A DNA stretch of 64,000 bases from CAZBXD01 sp965216395 (GTDB taxonomy: Bacteria; Pseudomonadota; Alphaproteobacteria; Micavibrionales; SZUA-601). The translations under genes were made by a program, and so were the position numbers. Under the pieces are notes generated by a model, which saw nothing but the letters and a program-made list of their open reading frames with translations, ran no database searches and was not told the DNA's origin. This document shows positions 36,390 through 44,798 of this stretch, piece after piece; position 1 is the first letter of the stretch; each line of letters starts with the position of its first letter. The stretch spans positions 1,178,001 through 1,242,000 of the forward strand of contig OZ244156.1 in NCBI GenBank assembly GCA_965216395.1. The letters are read 5' to 3'.

Positions 36390-36911
36390 TTATGGCCAAA
36401 TTGAAATGGGGGTACCATCATCAACCAACGCCCATATTTCTTGCATCTCTTGGTTATTCACGGCAATACACCCATCCGTCCAATCTTTATATGGATGGCC
36501 AATCTCTTTTGGCTTTTTCACACCATTAGGCAGCCCATGTATCATGATCGCATCACCCGCATTAAGACCAAGACTGTTGGCCACTTCTTGATCAACCGGA
36601 TCCGGATAAGAAACATTGATGGATAAATGATATTTGCTATATGGATTGCGCCATGCAAGCGTATAATTGCCTTCAGGCGTACGGCTATCACCCATGTGGA
36701 TTTTATGCCCCTTAGGATTTTTCCCTAAAGCCACGCGATATTCACGAATGACATGACCATTACGTAAAAGCTGCATAATTCGCTTCGCTTTATAAACAAT
36801 AACCTGATCCGCTTTTAAATAAGCATGATTTTCCAGTGAAGCAAAAGCGGGACTTAAAAAAATAAAAATCCCAAAAATAAATAAGATAAATGATAAAAGA
36901 TATTTTTTCAT
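36390..36911 (-). CDS. Periplasmic L,D-transpeptidase-family (YkuD) protein
   Basis: The 173-aa protein has a signal peptide (MKKYLLSFILFIFGIFIFLSPAFA, about residues 1-24) and a YkuD domain with QLLRNGHVIREYRVALGKNP, MIHGLPNG and the catalytic segment DWTDGCIAVNNQEM. The usual SHGC becomes TDGC, as in the DpaA/YafK-like subgroup, some of which cut rather than make bonds. Members crosslink peptidoglycan or attach or release lipoproteins. It is divergent from a second YkuD protein, 79 bp away. Confidence 0.85.
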   Translation of the reverse strand: MKKYLLSFILFIFGIFIFLSPAFASLENHAYLKADQVIVYKAKRIMQLLRNGHVIREYRVALGKNPKGHKIHMGDSRTPEGNYTLAWRNPYSKYHLSINVSYPDPVDQEVANSLGLNAGDAIMIHGLPNGVKKPKEIGHPYKDWTDGCIAVNNQEMQEIWALVDDGTPISIWP

Positions 36912-36990
36912 GTTATTATCTATTCATTGAATTTATAATATTAAATTAATTATTGTTTATAGCTAACTCAAAAAGAATCGTAGAATATTT

Positions 36991-37890
36991 ATGAATTTAT
37001 GCAAGCTAAAATATCTGTTAATTGCTGTCACTTTCATGTCTTTTAATATGACGGCGCAGGCGGATGAAATTAATTATATTGGTCAAGAAGAACAAATCAA
37101 AGCAAAACAACAAGATACCTTAGTTGATCTGGCTGTAACCCATGAAATTGGATATGTAGAGTTACTGGCCGCAAATCCTGGTGTCGATGCTTGGGTACCA
37201 GGAAAAGGCCAAAAGCTTATTTTGCCAAAAAAACATCTTTTACCTGATGTTGAAAGAAAAGGTCTTGTGATCAATTTGGCCGAGTTAAGACTTTACTATT
37301 TTCCCGAAGATGAAAGTAAAATGGTTACATTTCCCATTGGTATTGGACGAGACGGATTTGATACACCCAGCGGTAACACACATATCCGACATAAAACTGC
37401 CAATCCTAAATGGCGTCCAACACCACGCATGCGAGAAGAAAATCCTGATTTACCAGAGGTCGTTGAGTCAGGTCCTGACAATCCCCTTGGCTATCATGCG
37501 CTTTACCTCAATTGGCCCGCTTATTTGATCCATGGAACACAAAAACCTAATGGCATTGGCCGGCGCGTAAGCTCGGGATGTATCCGAATGTATGCGGAAC
37601 ATATCAAATGGCTGTATGAAAATATACCCACCCAAACATCTGTGCATGTTATTAACGAAGATGTGAAAATGGGCTGGGTTGAAAATGAATTTTACCTTGA
37701 AGCACAACCAAGCGATGAACAAGTTGATGAAATAGAATATTTAGGCAAAATAGAGACAGTTCATATTCCCAACGGCATAGTAAAAAAAATTGAGAAACGT
37801 ATCGGCGATCAAAAAGATCGTATTGATTGGAAAAAGGTGCGTAACGTTTTAATCGAACGCAGTGGCAGGCCTGAAAAAATAACACTCTAA
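36991..37890 (+). CDS. LysM-like L,D-transpeptidase (ErfK/YbiS family)
   Basis: The 299-aa protein has a signal peptide (cut near MTAQA|D) and a LysM-like segment (QEEQIKAKQQDTLVDLAVTH to PGKGQKLILPKK). A YkuD domain follows with VINLAELRLYYFPEDESK, GIGRDGFDTPSGNT, LIHGTQKPNGIGRR and the catalytic motif VSSGCIRMYAEHIKWLYE. This is the YbiS/ErfK arrangement, which makes 3-3 crosslinks or tethers a lipoprotein to peptidoglycan. The C-terminal 70 residues are Glu/Lys-rich and not part of the fold. No clear ribosome site is visible. Confidence 0.9.
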   Translation: MNLCKLKYLLIAVTFMSFNMTAQADEINYIGQEEQIKAKQQDTLVDLAVTHEIGYVELLAANPGVDAWVPGKGQKLILPKKHLLPDVERKGLVINLAELRLYYFPEDESKMVTFPIGIGRDGFDTPSGNTHIRHKTANPKWRPTPRMREENPDLPEVVESGPDNPLGYHALYLNWPAYLIHGTQKPNGIGRRVSSGCIRMYAEHIKWLYENIPTQTSVHVINEDVKMGWVENEFYLEAQPSDEQVDEIEYLGKIETVHIPNGIVKKIEKRIGDQKDRIDWKKVRNVLIERSGRPEKITL

Positions 37891-37900
37891 GCTCAAAATA

Positions 37901-38689
37901 TTAATGATTGGGGAGTTTAATTTCACTTGTTTTAAGTATTTGGGCTAGTGATTTTTCCGCGCTACCTGGGCGGAGCGGTTTTTGTTGTGAGACATCCGGC
38001 GACCAACCAATCACATATAACACTTCGAATTGAGCATAAAGCCGCCCTGTTTCATCACAATAATGATCGTGATAATATTCTTGAACACGATTCCAAAACC
38101 CGCGGCCAAGATATTTCTTTGATCTTTTAACTAAGCAATTCGTTTGTGCCATTCCGCGCAAATCATAAATTAGTTTAAAAATGTGATCATAACTGACCTT
38201 AATTATCTCACGATCAATGACTGGAAGGGCAAAACCACTGCGCTGCATAAGCGCGCCCATATCACGCATATCAATAAAGGGGGCGATACGGGCACTCACT
38301 CCGCCGAATATTTCCATTTCAACAGCCATTAATGTTTGCCGCAATTCATCAAGTGTTTGACCACCTAAAAGACTTGCAATAAAAACAGCATCAGGTTTAA
38401 GATTCTTTCGAATCTGATAAAGCCGACCTGGTAAATCATTGACCCAATGCAAAGATAAATTACTTGTCAAACAGTCAATTTTTTGATCCGATAATTTGAG
38501 CGGGCGATCATCGGATAAACTATTAATAATTTGATCGAGATTATAGGGATTTGAAAATACTCTCTTAATATCTTGAATACGATCGTCAATTTGTTTTTGA
38601 CAGTGGTCATATAAAAACTGAAAATCGCCTGCCATTTTTTTGGCACGCGCATGATGTAACATTCGTAATTTTTGATCAAAAATAATCAT
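37901..38689 (-). CDS. Degenerate NDUFAF5-type methyltransferase-like protein
   Basis: I place the start at ATG 38689 (MIIFDQKLRMLHHARAKKM), where family resemblance begins; the longer frame starts at a TTG (38782). The C-terminal two-thirds match the bacterial BioC/NDUFAF5 family very well: LTSNLSLHWVNDLPGRLYQI, VFIASLLGGQTLDELRQTL, FIDMRDMGALMQRSGFALPV and the ending SQQKPLRPGSAEKSLAQIL. However, the family's glycine-rich SAM-binding motif I (DLGCGTG-like) is missing. Only about 30 residues separate DDRIQDIKRVF from the SLHWVNDLP segment, where about 60 are expected. The loss is in frame. It may be a non-catalytic chaperone-like relative or a decaying gene. Confidence 0.75.
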   Translation of the reverse strand: MIIFDQKLRMLHHARAKKMAGDFQFLYDHCQKQIDDRIQDIKRVFSNPYNLDQIINSLSDDRPLKLSDQKIDCLTSNLSLHWVNDLPGRLYQIRKNLKPDAVFIASLLGGQTLDELRQTLMAVEMEIFGGVSARIAPFIDMRDMGALMQRSGFALPVIDREIIKVSYDHIFKLIYDLRGMAQTNCLVKRSKKYLGRGFWNRVQEYYHDHYCDETGRLYAQFEVLYVIGWSPDVSQQKPLRPGSAEKSLAQILKTSEIKLPNH

Positions 38690-38866
38690 CTCATTTATAT
38701 ATGTAGCGTAATCAATTTGGTTTTCAGTTGACCCTATGGGTTTATCAGTATAGCTTTTAATTGTAACTTCAAGCGAGTTCAAACGAATTATACAATGATT
38801 TTCATGACTGATGACAGTTAAAAAAATCGAATATGAACGATGATGAAATGAAAGAAAGGGTCCATC

Positions 38867-39187
38867 ATGTCCAGTGTAAAAATTAGTGACGAAAATTTTG
38901 AAAACGATGTTTTAAAATCAAGCAAACCAGTTGTGGTTGATTTCTGGGCTGAATGGTGTGGTCCATGTCGTGCACTCTCACCTGTTTTAGATGAAGTTGC
39001 TACAGAATTAGGATCAGAAGTTACGATTGCTAAAATAAATGTTGATGAAAATCCATTAACACCTTCAAAATATGGTGTACGGGGCATTCCAACTTTGATG
39101 ATTTTTAAAGATGGTGAATTAAAAGAAACACGTGTTGGTTCATTACCAAAAAATGATTTGGTAAAATGGATTCAAGATAATTCATAA
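38867..39187 (+). CDS. trxA: Thioredoxin 1
   Basis: The 106-aa protein has the classic WAEWCGPC active site (Cys31 and Cys34), DFWAEW ahead of it, and the cis-Pro segment GVRGIPTLMIFKDGE. It reduces cytoplasmic disulfides with thioredoxin reductase. GAAAGG upstream is an acceptable ribosome site. A terminator follows the stop. Confidence 0.98.
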   Translation: MSSVKISDENFENDVLKSSKPVVVDFWAEWCGPCRALSPVLDEVATELGSEVTIAKINVDENPLTPSKYGVRGIPTLMIFKDGELKETRVGSLPKNDLVKWIQDNS

Positions 39188-39204
39188 ATAAAGATTTTTA
39201 ATTA

Positions 39205-40371
39205 TTAAAAGCGTCGCTTACGAGGGGCGCTTTTTTCTTTTGTAAAAACACCAACAACTTCAATATGGTCAGACCAGATGAACTGATCCACCATAGTAAC
39301 CGTTTTTAATTTATAGCCAGCATCCATCAAAACACGGCTGTCACGTGCAAAACTTTTCAGATAACAAGAAACATAAACCAATAATGGCATGTTTGATTGA
39401 GATAAGTGATGGGCTTGTTGTAACATACCTTTACGCGGAGGGTCGACAATAACCATATCAAATTCATTAAGCTCTTTGCGCGTTAGCGGTAATTCAAATA
39501 AATTTCTATGCACCGCGGTTAAACGACTAAGATCATGATTCTTAACCGCATGGTTATAGGCATTGATAGCAGGCAAAAAACTATCATAACCAATGATTTT
39601 TTTAACCTGTTTCAGCTTCGCAAAAGGAAAGCTAAACGTACCAATACCACAGAATAAATCAGCTATTTTTTTAGGCTTATATTGAAAAATCTCTTTCGCA
39701 ACAATTTCTTGTAAACGTATCTCACTCTCGTGACTTGATTGTAAAAACCCTCCCACTGGAAATGGTACAAGAATATCTGAAATTTTTTTATCAAAAGGTT
39801 CCAAAGAGATGATAATCTCTGGTTCTTGCGTTTTAATTTGTTGAGCGATCCGCGCAATCTTATGCTTATGAGCAAATTGAGAAATAATTTGACGGTTTTC
39901 TAATGAGAAGGGATGATCCCGCAAGAATAATATGCCAATCTGCTGATCCAGAACGGTAATTTGAAGAGATAAGCGATCCCGAAATTGAAGAATTTGTTCA
40001 AGAAGAATGCGAATAGGTTCAAGCAATGAAAATAATTCAGGCTTTAAAACACGGCACTGATGCATATCGATAACATGATGTGACCGTTTTTTGTGAAAAC
40101 CCAATTCCAGTTTTTGATTGGTTTTAATCGCATGAAGGCGCGCGCGCCAGCGGGTTTTTTCTGGAACCATAAAAGATGGCTCTAAGGTAAAATTTTTAAT
40201 CCCCTGTTGCGAGAGTAATTTTAAAACCTGATCTTCTTTAAATTTTTGATAGACCTGTATATCAAAATGTTGATATTGACATCCACCACATCCCTGTTTT
40301 GGATCCTCATTAAAATGTCGACATATCATATTCATTTTATTTTCATTGATCATTACAGTTGGAAGATGCAC
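39205..40371 (-). CDS. RlmD/TrmA-family class I m5U RNA methyltransferase
   Basis: The 388-aa protein has an Fe-S cysteine set (CRHFNEDPKQGCGGCQYQHF plus CRVLKPEL) and a Rossmann SAM fold with IADLFCGIGTFSFPFAKLK. It then carries DMVIVDPPRKGML and the catalytic Cys region LVYVSCYLKSFARD. RlmCD/TrmA enzymes form 5-methyluridine in 23S rRNA or tRNA; which RNA is modified cannot be told by eye. The TRAM domain is reduced or absent at the N terminus. Its 3' end contains the trxA terminator. Confidence 0.88.
   Translation of the reverse strand: MHLPTVMINENKMNMICRHFNEDPKQGCGGCQYQHFDIQVYQKFKEDQVLKLLSQQGIKNFTLEPSFMVPEKTRWRARLHAIKTNQKLELGFHKKRSHHVIDMHQCRVLKPELFSLLEPIRILLEQILQFRDRLSLQITVLDQQIGILFLRDHPFSLENRQIISQFAHKHKIARIAQQIKTQEPEIIISLEPFDKKISDILVPFPVGGFLQSSHESEIRLQEIVAKEIFQYKPKKIADLFCGIGTFSFPFAKLKQVKKIIGYDSFLPAINAYNHAVKNHDLSRLTAVHRNLFELPLTRKELNEFDMVIVDPPRKGMLQQAHHLSQSNMPLLVYVSCYLKSFARDSRVLMDAGYKLKTVTMVDQFIWSDHIEVVGVFTKEKSAPRKRRF
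39207..39236 (+). terminator. Rho-independent terminator of trxA
   Basis: AAAAGCG (39207-39213) pairs with CGCTTTT (39228-39234), with a smaller inner TCG/CGA stem, and a T-run follows. It lies 20 bp past the trxA stop but also covers the last codons of the convergent methyltransferase gene. Confidence 0.6.
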
Positions 40372-40395
40372 AATTTTATGGCATAAAACAAGACC

Positions 40396-41259
40396 ATGAT
40401 GAAGCTCAAAGAAAAATTAATTAAAACACCATTATTCGGCACGCCTCTGATTTTAATACATAAAGTATTAAAACGCATTATGAATGAGAATTTATCTTTT
40501 TTGGCCGGTGGCGTGGCTTTTTACTCTCTTTTATCTGTATTTCCCGCCATGACGGCTCTGATTTCACTTTATGGGCTCATTGCTGATGTGAATGATGTTT
40601 ATAGTCAATTAGAAAATGTGGAGCGCTTTTTTCCAACAGATGCTTATATTATTCTCAGTGAACAACTGAGTGATATTGCTATGCAATCAGATCAAAGTTT
40701 AAGTATTGCGATGATCATTGGTTTATTGATTACATTCTTTTCAGCCGCACGGGGCATCAAAGCCATGGTCGCTGCTATGAATATGATTTACAAAGTCAGG
40801 GAAACACGTAAATGGCTCAAACGTAATGCCATTGCTTATGTTTTAACGATCGGCGCGATTAGCAGCATGGCCGCAGCGATTTTCACAATTGTTGCCATTC
40901 CTTTACTTATTAAACTAATGAATTTGCCAGAATTTATAACAGATCAAATCAATTATGCACGTTGGTTCATTTTGGGTAGTGTCATATGGCTTGGTTTGGT
41001 TTTATTATTTCGTTATGGCCCTTCTCGTAAGGCTAAGAGATGGATATCAATGATGATTGGTGCTGGGTGTTCAACTATTTTATGGATTATAATGAGCATT
41101 GGCTTTTCAAAATTTGTGGAGATCTTTCCATCTTTTAATAATATTTATGGCTCGCTCAGCGCCATCGTTATTTTGATGTTCTGGTTTTTTTTGACGGCAT
41201 ATGCCATTTTAGCCGGCGTATCTATTAACGCTGTTTTAGAAGATTATTTGGATATTTAA
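40396..41259 (+). CDS. YihY/BrkB-family inner-membrane protein
   Basis: The 287-aa protein has about six hydrophobic segments and the family start ENLSFLAGGVAFYSLLSVFPAMTALISLYG. It also has LLITFFSAARGIKAMVAAMNMIY and the end SAIVILMFWFFLTAYAILAG. The family was once thought to be RNase BN; that role is not supported and the function is unknown. It starts 24 bp from the start of the divergent methyltransferase gene and three bases before the Sua5-type gene. Confidence 0.9.
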   Translation: MMKLKEKLIKTPLFGTPLILIHKVLKRIMNENLSFLAGGVAFYSLLSVFPAMTALISLYGLIADVNDVYSQLENVERFFPTDAYIILSEQLSDIAMQSDQSLSIAMIIGLLITFFSAARGIKAMVAAMNMIYKVRETRKWLKRNAIAYVLTIGAISSMAAAIFTIVAIPLLIKLMNLPEFITDQINYARWFILGSVIWLGLVLLFRYGPSRKAKRWISMMIGAGCSTILWIIMSIGFSKFVEIFPSFNNIYGSLSAIVILMFWFFLTAYAILAGVSINAVLEDYLDI

Positions 41260-41262
41260 ACC

Positions 41263-42252
41263 ATGATACAAAACGCAAATCCCACAACGATTGCTGAAGC
41301 TGCCCGGTTAATTAACGCCGGTGAACTTGTTGCATTCCCGACCGAAACTGTATATGGGCTGGGCGGTGATGCCACCAATATTGAGGCGGTCGCAAAGATT
41401 TATGCTTTAAAAAATCGACCAGAATTCAATCCCTTGATTATTCATGCTGCCGATCTGGATATGGCTCAAAAAATTGCTATATTTAATGAAAAAGCGCTTT
41501 CTTTAGCTGAAGCATTATGGCCAGGCCCACTTACACTTATCTTAGAAAAATGTACGGATTGCCCTTTTGAAATACCTGATATTACAACAGCAGGACTGAA
41601 AACCGTTGCGCTACGTATTCCGTCTAATAAAATAGCGCGTGACCTTATCGCACAATCAGGCAAACCAATTGCCGCACCCAGTGCGAATATATCGGGAGGA
41701 ACGAGTTCAACGACCGCTTTTCATGTGATAGAAAGCTTTGGCAACAAAGCGCCTTATATATTAGCAGGCGGACGATGTGATGTAGGTCTTGAATCAACCA
41801 TTGTTGATTTAAGTATTGCACAACCCAAAATTTTACGTCCCGGCTTTATCACAATCGATGATTTAACCCCATTCATTGGCATGGTCAGTTTTGCCAATCA
41901 TTCTGAACATGTTAAATCACCAGGCCAGTTACAAAAACATTATGCAACGAAAACCCCCATTCGACTTAATGCTGTTGATGTTAAGAATGATGAAGTTTTG
42001 CTTGCCTTTGGTAAAACACAATTTTTGGCGCATGAAAAATATGGTGGGGCTAAGGATATGCCAGATCATATGATTAGAAATCTTTCTGAAAATGGTGACC
42101 TTTATGAAGCTGCGAATAATCTTTTTTCTTACATGCGTGAGCTAGACAAACTAGATGCTAAAAAAATTGCCGTGATGCCAATACCCGAGGTTCATATTGG
42201 AATTGCCATTAATGATCGGTTACGCCGCGCCGCCTTTCAAGAGAATGGTTAA
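41263..42252 (+). CDS. L-threonylcarbamoyladenylate synthase (Sua5 type)
   Basis: The 329-aa protein has the YrdC/Sua5 domain (ELVAFPTETVYGLGGDATN, IYALKNRPEFNPLIIH, AEALWPGPLTLILEK, AAPSANISGGTSSTTA). A Sua5-type C-terminal extension follows (about residues 205-329, with SPGQLQKHYATKTPI). It makes threonylcarbamoyl-AMP from Thr, bicarbonate and ATP for t6A37 on tRNA. TsaD, the next enzyme in the path, is at 31137. Confidence 0.95.
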   Translation: MIQNANPTTIAEAARLINAGELVAFPTETVYGLGGDATNIEAVAKIYALKNRPEFNPLIIHAADLDMAQKIAIFNEKALSLAEALWPGPLTLILEKCTDCPFEIPDITTAGLKTVALRIPSNKIARDLIAQSGKPIAAPSANISGGTSSTTAFHVIESFGNKAPYILAGGRCDVGLESTIVDLSIAQPKILRPGFITIDDLTPFIGMVSFANHSEHVKSPGQLQKHYATKTPIRLNAVDVKNDEVLLAFGKTQFLAHEKYGGAKDMPDHMIRNLSENGDLYEAANNLFSYMRELDKLDAKKIAVMPIPEVHIGIAINDRLRRAAFQENG

Positions 42253-42255
42253 AAC

Positions 42256-43677
42256 ATGTCTGATTCATTCATTGATAAACTTGTCAATATTGTTGGCCAA
42301 AAATATTTGGTCACAGACCATGATCTTTTAGAACCTTATATTCGTGAATATCGTGGTCGATATATTGGAAAGGCCTTAGCTGTCGTAAAACCATGTGATA
42401 CAAAAGAAGTATCAGAGATTGTTCAATTATGCGATCAACATGCGGTTCAGATTGTACCACAAGGTGGCAATACATCGCTGGTTGGCGGCTCTATCAGTTA
42501 TAACAAAAACACGCTGATTATTAATTTATCACGTCTCAACGATATTCGAGATATTGACGTAGAAAATTTTTCTATCACAGTCGGGGCTGGATGTATTCTG
42601 TCTACCGTTCAAAAAACAGCTGATGATCATGATTTATATTTTCCCATGACACTCGGATCACAAGGTTCATGTCAAATTGGTGGAAATATTGCCAGTAATG
42701 CGGGCGGCATGTTGACAGTAAAATACGGGAATATGCGCGATTTGGTTTTAGGGTTAGAGGTTGTCTTACCCAGTGGTGAGATCTGGCATGGTTTGCGTCG
42801 TTTACGAAAAGACAATACAGGCTATGATCTCAAACATTTATTTATTGGTAGCGAAGGAAGTTTAGGAATTATCACAGCAGCTGTTCTAAAACTTTATTCC
42901 AAACCCACAAGACATGAAACATTTTTTGCTGGTCTTAAAACACCTAATCAAGCCGTGACCTTTTTCAAGCAATGTCGAAAACAATTGGGCGAACAGATTC
43001 TTGCTTTCGAACTCATTCCCCGTCTTGGAATTGACCTTTCATTAAAACATGTAAAAAATGTGATTGATCCTCTTAATGAAAAATATCCTTGGTATGTTTT
43101 GTGCGAATTTGTTGAAAACAAATCAGAAAATGAAACACTGCGAACAAAAAGCGAAGCTCTGCTCAGTGCGCTTTTAGAAAATGACATTATTTGTGATGGC
43201 GTCTTTGCAGAAACAGAAGTTCAAAGAAAGCAATTATGGTTCATTCGCGAGGCCATCACCGAAGCCGAACGTATGGAAGGCGCATCGATTAAACATGATA
43301 TTTCTGTACCTATTTCTAAAATACCAGAATTTTTAACGCGTGCGACAACATGCGTACAAAACATAATGCCCGATATTCGCCCTGTGCCTTTTGGTCATTT
43401 AGGAGATGGCAATTTACATTTCAACTTAACTCAGCCAAAAAATATGAAACATGATATATTTTTAGAATATTGGGATTCAATCAATCAAAAAGTTCATGAT
43501 ATTGTTGACGACTTGGGTGGTTCTATTGCTGCTGAGCACGGGATCGGCACTTTTAAACGAGATGAATTAGCAAGACGCAAATCTAATCTTGAAATAGATT
43601 TAATGCGTCAAATTAAAAAAACGCTTGATCCCAACGACATCATGAACCCAGATGTTATTTTAAAAACGAATCAATAA
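42256..43677 (+). CDS. FAD-linked D-2-hydroxyacid dehydrogenase (D2HGDH/GlcD-like)
   Basis: The 473-aa protein has an FAD-binding_4 domain with VPQGGNTSLVGGSIS, LGSQGSCQIGGNIASNAGGM and FIGSEGSLGIITAAVLKLYS. The FAD-oxidase_C domain contains PFGHLGDGNLHFNLTQP (zinc or metal residues) and GGSIAAEHGIGTFKRDEL. These match the D-2-hydroxyglutarate dehydrogenase/D-lactate dehydrogenase branch; the exact substrate is not certain. Its 3' end overlaps the convergent gene by seven bases. Confidence 0.86.
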   Translation: MSDSFIDKLVNIVGQKYLVTDHDLLEPYIREYRGRYIGKALAVVKPCDTKEVSEIVQLCDQHAVQIVPQGGNTSLVGGSISYNKNTLIINLSRLNDIRDIDVENFSITVGAGCILSTVQKTADDHDLYFPMTLGSQGSCQIGGNIASNAGGMLTVKYGNMRDLVLGLEVVLPSGEIWHGLRRLRKDNTGYDLKHLFIGSEGSLGIITAAVLKLYSKPTRHETFFAGLKTPNQAVTFFKQCRKQLGEQILAFELIPRLGIDLSLKHVKNVIDPLNEKYPWYVLCEFVENKSENETLRTKSEALLSALLENDIICDGVFAETEVQRKQLWFIREAITEAERMEGASIKHDISVPISKIPEFLTRATTCVQNIMPDIRPVPFGHLGDGNLHFNLTQPKNMKHDIFLEYWDSINQKVHDIVDDLGGSIAAEHGIGTFKRDELARRKSNLEIDLMRQIKKTLDPNDIMNPDVILKTNQ

Positions 43678-44696
43678 CTTTTGGGAACTAGCCCTTCTTC
43701 TTTAGCACGCACTTCCAAAGTTGTCTCTGCTTCCATATTTTCAGCAGGCATTTCAACCATTGGCTTTAGCTCCATATCGGATTCTTGGTCTTTAGACTCA
43801 ATGATGGATTCTATTTTCTGAGCAGGATCAAGGCTATTCATAGTGTTTAAAACCGCTAATACATCACTCGGTTGAGCACGTTCTTTATAATCTGGTATAA
43901 TCAATGCGTAAGTAATTGTCCCATCCTTATCAATCACATATGTCGCCGTTAGCGGTAATTCATTTGTTTTCGCGCCATTATGCTTCTTTAAATCTAAATC
44001 TGGTAATTTTTCTTTTAAGCTGGGCGGTGCCGGATAAACCAAACCATAGGCGCGGGCAACATTATTATTTGTATCACTTAAAACATGATATTTTAGACTA
44101 TTCTTTTGTGCCGTGGTTAGAGAATGATCTGGCATTTCTGGACTAATCGCCATGAGTTGAGCGCCAGCAGCGTTAATTTCACCAATCTGATCTTGAAATG
44201 ATCTAAGCTGAATATTGCAATAAGGGCACCAGCCACCACGATACCAAATTAAAACAACTGGGCCTTTCATAAGTTCTTCATAAAGTGTAACAGGCGAACC
44301 ATTCGCACTCATGAGCGTAAAATCTTTAGCTTTTCCACCTTTTTTAAGAGCTGAGTCAGCAAGTTTTTGTAAAGAATATTCAAATTCTGATTGGTTAAAT
44401 TTTGGCAATTCCTTCATTTCTTCTTTTGGTTCTTTCAAAGAATGAGGCCTATCTTGATGGTGAATGATTGGCACAAGTTGAGGAATATTTTCTTCATTCC
44501 TTGGAACAACCATATTTCCTTGGTCAATATCATCACTCAAAGAAGACGTAGAGGCAGATTGTGAAGCCTGATAAGTAACGATAGGAATGGTGTAACCATG
44601 TTGGGCAACAGATTGGTCATGTTTATTCATCTGTCCATAAGAAATGGAAGGTAAGAACAATACAGCTCCAAATATAATCCAATTTGTCATTTTCAT
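43671..44696 (-). CDS. Exported peroxiredoxin-like (AhpC/TSA) protein with extensions
   Basis: The 341-aa protein starts with a signal peptide (MKMTNWIIFGAVLFLPSISYG). An about 70-residue Ser/Gln/Glu-rich N-terminal part follows. The thioredoxin-fold core has GPVVLIWYRGGWCPYCNIQL (Cys-x-x-Cys), QLMAISPEMPDHSLTTAQK and LPLTATYVIDKDGTITYALI. A low-complexity Glu/Met-rich tail covers about the last 60 residues. This fits the peroxiredoxin-like family that reduces peroxides or thiols. Neither extension is usual. GGACAC upstream and AAGGA support the ATG. Confidence 0.8.
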   Translation of the reverse strand: MKMTNWIIFGAVLFLPSISYGQMNKHDQSVAQHGYTIPIVTYQASQSASTSSLSDDIDQGNMVVPRNEENIPQLVPIIHHQDRPHSLKEPKEEMKELPKFNQSEFEYSLQKLADSALKKGGKAKDFTLMSANGSPVTLYEELMKGPVVLIWYRGGWCPYCNIQLRSFQDQIGEINAAGAQLMAISPEMPDHSLTTAQKNSLKYHVLSDTNNNVARAYGLVYPAPPSLKEKLPDLDLKKHNGAKTNELPLTATYVIDKDGTITYALIIPDYKERAQPSDVLAVLNTMNSLDPAQKIESIIESKDQESDMELKPMVEMPAENMEAETTLEVRAKEEGLVPKSY

Positions 44697-44798
44697 TTTT
44701 TTGTGTCCTTATTTCAAGATATGAAAATCAATTTTATGACTACATCATAGTATAAGACAATACAGATATCAAATTATTCATACTCTTAATAGATGTTA

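Noticed and set aside
38690..38782. Longer start for the methyltransferase-like gene
   Set aside because: The added 31 codons begin at TTG and have no family resemblance; ATG 38689 fits better.
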